From positions 1 to 8,069 of the forward strand of contig JBFWQM010000239.1 in the NCBI GenBank assembly GCA_050249455.1: a DNA stretch of 8,069 nt, written 5' to 3'. The position numbers and the translations under genes are program-made. The notes under the pieces are model-generated. The model was not told the origin of the DNA and made no database searches. It saw nothing but the letters and a program-made list of their open reading frames with translations. Below are positions 5,222 to 8,069 of this stretch, in pieces (position 1 is the stretch's first letter; each line of letters starts with the position of its first letter). The DNA comes from JBFWQM01 sp050249455. Lineage in GTDB: Bacteria; Pseudomonadota; Alphaproteobacteria; MPNO01; VGEU01.

Positions 5222-7744
5222 ATGTATCGCTCACGCTGGAAGCTCGCGTCCTACGCGATCGTCATCCTCCTCGGCTGCCTGCTCGCCGTCCCCAACCTGT
5301 TCAGCAAGGACCAGCTCGCCCGGCTGCCCGACTGGGTGCCCAAGCAGCAGGTCGCGCTCGGCCTCGACCTGCGCGGCGGCGCGCACTTGGTGCTCGAGAT
5401 CGACGGCGCCGCGGTGCGCCGCGACCGCGTCGATTCCATCGCCGATGGCGCCCGTGCCGCACTGCGCGAGGCGGGGCTGCCCGCCACCGTCGCGCCGTCG
5501 GCCGACGGCGTCACCGTCCGCTACGCCGACCCCGCCCGCCGCGTTGCAATCGAGGCCGCGCTGCGCGGGCTGGTCTCCACCGTCGTGCCGCCCGGCCTGT
5601 CGTCGCCGCAACCCGACATGACCGTCACCACCGGCGCCGGGCAGGAGGTGACCCTGCGCCCGACCGACGCGGCGATCGCCGCCCGGCTGCACGGCGCGAT
5701 CGAGCAGAGCCTGGAGATCGTGCGCCGGCGCATCGACGAGGTCGGCGTCGCCGAGCCGACCATCCAGCGGCTGGGCGCCGACCGCATCCTGGTCCAGCTC
5801 CCCGGGGTGCAGGATCCCGACCGCATCAAGACCTTGCTCGGCAGCACCGCCAAGATGGCGTTCCACATGGTCGCCGACGCGCCCGGCCCGGGCACCGAGA
5901 TGGTGCCGGACGCCAACGGAACCACGCGCTACCCGCTGGAGCGGCGGGCGCTGCTGCAGGGCGACCGGCTGACCGACGCGTCGCCCGGATTCGACCAGCG
6001 CACCGGCCAGCCGGTGGTGAACTTCAAGCTCGACGCGGTCGGCGCGCGGCGGTTCGGCGAGATCACCGCGGCCAATGTCGGCCGCCCGTTCGCCATCGTG
6101 CTCGACGGCAAGGTGCTGAGCGCACCGGTGATCCGCGAGCCGATCACCGGCGGATCGGGCCAGATCAGCGGCCACTTCACCACCGCCGACGCGGCGTCGC
6201 TGTCGGCGCTGCTGCGCGCCGGCGCGCTGCCGATCCCGCTCAAGGTGATCGAGGAGCGCACGGTCGGGCCCGATCTCGGTGCCGATTCGATCCGCATGGG
6301 CGCGCTGACCGGCCTGGTGGGCTTCGCGCTGGTGTGCGGCTTCATGTTGATGCTGTACGGCCGGTGGGGACTGGTCGCCAACCTGGCGCTCACGCTCAAC
6401 ATCGCGCTGACCTTCGCCTGCCTGTCGCGGCTGGGCGCCACGCTCACTTTGCCCGGCATCGCCGGCATCGTGCTCGGCATCGGCCTTGCGGTGGACGCGA
6501 ACGTGCTGATCAACGAACGCATCCGGGAGGAGACGCGCAAGGGGATCAGCGCCGCGGCCGCGCTCGACGCCGGCTTCCGGCGGGCCTATTCGACGATCGT
6601 CGATTCCAACGTCACGACACTGATCGCCACCTTGCTGCTGTTCTGGTTCGGCTCCGGTCCGGTGCGCGGGTTCGCCGTCACGATGGGCCTGGGCATCGCG
6701 ATCTCGATGTTCACCGCGGTCACGGTGGTGCGCGCGATCATGGCGACCTGGGTGCGCAAGGCGCGGCCGAAACAGTTCGTCATCCGGCCGCTGTTCCGGC
6801 TGAACGCGCTGCCGACCGAGCCGAAGATCAAGTTCATGAAGGCGCGGTTCTTCGGCATCGGCCTGTCGATCTTCCTGTCGCTCGCCTCCGTCGCGCTGTT
6901 CATGAAGCCGGGGCTCGACTACGGCATCGACTTCGTCGGCGGGATCGTGGTCGAGGTGCGCACGCCGGAGGCGGCGGACCTGCCGGCGCTGCGCGGCGCG
7001 GTCGACACGCTCGGCCTCGGCGAGGCGTCGCTGCAGGAATTCGGCGACGACCACACCGTGATGGTGCGCGTCGAGCGCCAGCCGGGCGGCGAGGAGGCGC
7101 AGCTCGCCGCGGTCAACGCGGTCAAGGCCGCCGTCGCCGAGGTCTCGCCAAGGGCCAGCTTCGAGCGGGTCGAGGTGGTGGGACCGAAGGTCAGCGGCGA
7201 GCTCGCCTACGCCGGCGTGCTGGCGGTGGTGCTGGCCAGTCTCGCCATGCTCGCCTACATCTGGTTCCGCTTCGAGTGGCAGTTCGCGGTCGGCGCCATC
7301 GCGACCTTGGCGCTCGACGTGACCAAGACGGTCGGGTTCTTCGCGCTGACCGGGCTCGACTTCAACCTGACGGCGATCGCCGCCCTGCTGACCCTGATCG
7401 GCTACTCGGTAAACGACAAGGTGGTGGTCTACGACCGCATGCGCGAGAACCTGCGGCGGTTCAAGGCGATGCCGCTGCGCGAACTGATCGACCTCAGCAT
7501 CAACCAGACCATCGCCCGCAGCCTCTACACCTCGGCCACGGCGTTCCTGGCGATGCTGCCGATGGCCCTGTTCGGCGGGCCAGCGGTGGAGAGCTTCGCC
7601 CAGCCGATGCTGTTCGGCATCTTCATCGCGGCGAGCTCGTCGATCTTCATCGCCGCGCCGATCCTCTTGTTCCTGGGCGCCGGGAGCCTGCGGCGGGAGC
7701 GCGCCCTCCCACTGGAGGAAGCGGCGCCCGTGACGCCGGGATGA
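5222..7744 (+). CDS. secDF: fused protein-export membrane protein SecDF
   Basis: The protein has 840 residues, the size of natural SecD-SecF fusions. SecDF is an accessory of the SecYEG channel that uses the proton gradient to pull exported proteins through on the periplasmic side. SecD half: TM1 at about residues 9-24, the D1 motif LGLDLRGGAHLVLEID (46-61), a periplasmic P1 domain including IVRRRIDEVGVAEPTIQ, then five TMs from about 357 to 505. The D4 motif GLAVDANVLINERIREE (421-437) holds the proton-path Asp425. The linker is near 510-540. SecF half: TM from about 543, GLDYGIDFVGGIVVEVR (564-580), and GYSVNDKVVVYDRMREN (727-743) with Asp732. No key residue is missing. The ATG at 5222 follows GGAG (5212-5215) at 6 nt. 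No yajC is directly upstream; that place is taken by the RAPP leader gene. The leader RNA structure suggests translational control. Confidence 0.97.
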   Translation: MYRSRWKLASYAIVILLGCLLAVPNLFSKDQLARLPDWVPKQQVALGLDLRGGAHLVLEIDGAAVRRDRVDSIADGARAALREAGLPATVAPSADGVTVRYADPARRVAIEAALRGLVSTVVPPGLSSPQPDMTVTTGAGQEVTLRPTDAAIAARLHGAIEQSLEIVRRRIDEVGVAEPTIQRLGADRILVQLPGVQDPDRIKTLLGSTAKMAFHMVADAPGPGTEMVPDANGTTRYPLERRALLQGDRLTDASPGFDQRTGQPVVNFKLDAVGARRFGEITAANVGRPFAIVLDGKVLSAPVIREPITGGSGQISGHFTTADAASLSALLRAGALPIPLKVIEERTVGPDLGADSIRMGALTGLVGFALVCGFMLMLYGRWGLVANLALTLNIALTFACLSRLGATLTLPGIAGIVLGIGLAVDANVLINERIREETRKGISAAAALDAGFRRAYSTIVDSNVTTLIATLLLFWFGSGPVRGFAVTMGLGIAISMFTAVTVVRAIMATWVRKARPKQFVIRPLFRLNALPTEPKIKFMKARFFGIGLSIFLSLASVALFMKPGLDYGIDFVGGIVVEVRTPEAADLPALRGAVDTLGLGEASLQEFGDDHTVMVRVERQPGGEEAQLAAVNAVKAAVAEVSPRASFERVEVVGPKVSGELAYAGVLAVVLASLAMLAYIWFRFEWQFAVGAIATLALDVTKTVGFFALTGLDFNLTAIAALLTLIGYSVNDKVVVYDRMRENLRRFKAMPLRELIDLSINQTIARSLYTSATAFLAMLPMALFGGPAVESFAQPMLFGIFIAASSSIFIAAPILLFLGAGSLRRERALPLEEAAPVTPG

Positions 7745-7753
7745 CGCCCGCGG

Positions 7754-7786
7754 GGGCCGTGGGACGGGCATTCCGGCCCGCGGCCC
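7754..7786 (+). terminator. Hairpin terminator candidate after secDF
   Basis: GGGCCGTGGG (7754-7763) pairs with CCCGCGGCCC (7777-7786), 10 pairs with one T-G wobble. The 13-nt loop can itself form a 3-bp inner stem (7765-7767 with 7773-7775). It starts 10 nt after the secDF stop and is followed by TTGCCCC rather than a true T-run, so termination would be weak or Rho-assisted. Confidence 0.5.
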
Positions 7787-7845
7787 TTGCCCCTCCCGGG
7801 GACGGCTGTTAGCCTGCCGCCAACTCAATTCAGGGATACGCCGTC

Positions 7846-8069
7846 ATGCCCGACACCGCGCGGATGACCGTCAACACGCTCGAACCGTACTGGATGCCGT
7901 TCACGGCCAACCGCCAGTTCAAGGGTGCGCCGCGCATCCTGGTCGGCGCCAAGGACATGCACTACACCGCCGACGACGGACGCAAGATCCTGGACGGCAC
8001 CTCCGGCATGTGGTGCGTCAACGCCGGCCACTGCCGCGACCCGATCGTCAAGGCGGTGCAGGACCAGGT
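7846..8069 (+). CDS. class III aminotransferase, omega-amino acid:pyruvate type (3' end outside window)
   Basis: Only the first 74 residues are in the window, and the frame is open to the end. EPYWMPFTANRQFKGAPR, then MHYTADDGRKILDG and MWCVNAGHCRDPIVKAV, closely follow the N-terminus of beta-alanine/omega-amino acid:pyruvate transaminases, PLP-dependent fold-type I enzymes that move an amino group from an omega-amino acid to pyruvate. The PLP lysine and the other catalytic residues lie beyond the window. The start is supported by AGGGA (7832-7836), 9 nt before the ATG. No signal peptide, so cytoplasmic. It is separated from secDF by the terminator candidate and is probably an independent unit. 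Close relatives have NAGHGR where this reads NAGHCR. Confidence 0.9.
   Translation, partial: MPDTARMTVNTLEPYWMPFTANRQFKGAPRILVGAKDMHYTADDGRKILDGTSGMWCVNAGHCRDPIVKAVQDQ

Noticed and set aside
4290..5223. Upstream extension of the MFS minus-strand frame beyond the ATG at 4431
   Set aside because: The added residues are Arg/Pro-rich with no transporter homology and overlap the divergent leader gene; typical MFS_3 proteins begin close to the RNY motif at residues 17-19.
5146..7812. Very long alternative plus-strand frame (888 codons) over secDF
   Set aside because: It is the +1 shadow of secDF: Arg/Ala-rich low-complexity translation with no motif, whereas the secDF frame has every family motif.
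5231..7828. Long minus-strand frame (865 codons) opposite secDF
   Set aside because: Antisense shadow typical of high-GC genes; composition dominated by Arg, Asp, His and Gln, with no recognisable domain.

Overview
The window looks like part of a high-GC proteobacterial genome. Third codon positions are almost all G or C in every real gene. A fused secDF gene and an RAPP-type leader gene in front of it point to an alphaproteobacterium, although no rRNA or marker phylogeny is available here. A 100-N gap flanked by two copies of the same 127 bp shows that this is a scaffolded draft assembly, possibly a metagenome bin.

Left part (1-2905, plus strand). The window opens in the C-terminal part of an alpha/beta hydrolase. 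A pair of inverted REP-like palindromes with GTAG feet follows. Next come two closely spaced genes for exported proteins: a small protein with a Tat-like signal and a CxxC motif, then a YtcJ-type amidohydrolase with a Sec-like signal peptide.

Middle (2927-4671). A 12-TM MFS exporter of the EntS/MFS_3 type lies on the minus strand, convergent with the amidohydrolase. Its reading frame is broken only by the assembly gap. Collapsing the 127-bp duplicate restores one 425-codon frame. A 240-bp divergent intergenic region separates it from the next block.

Right part (4672-7744, plus strand). This is the most interesting block: a 138-codon reading frame, a structured 133-nt intercistronic leader, then a fused SecDF (840 aa). 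The small protein has an N-terminal signal/TM segment, an Ala/Pro-rich body and an Arg-Ala-Pro-Pro motif 10 residues before its end. That layout fits the RAPP arrest peptides (ApdP/ApdA type), which monitor Sec export and control secDF. The leader can fold into strong hairpins, one of which pairs the Shine-Dalgarno of secDF. A 10-nt copy of one hairpin arm lies on the predicted stall codon. The window ends with a hairpin terminator candidate and the start of a class III omega-amino acid:pyruvate aminotransferase.
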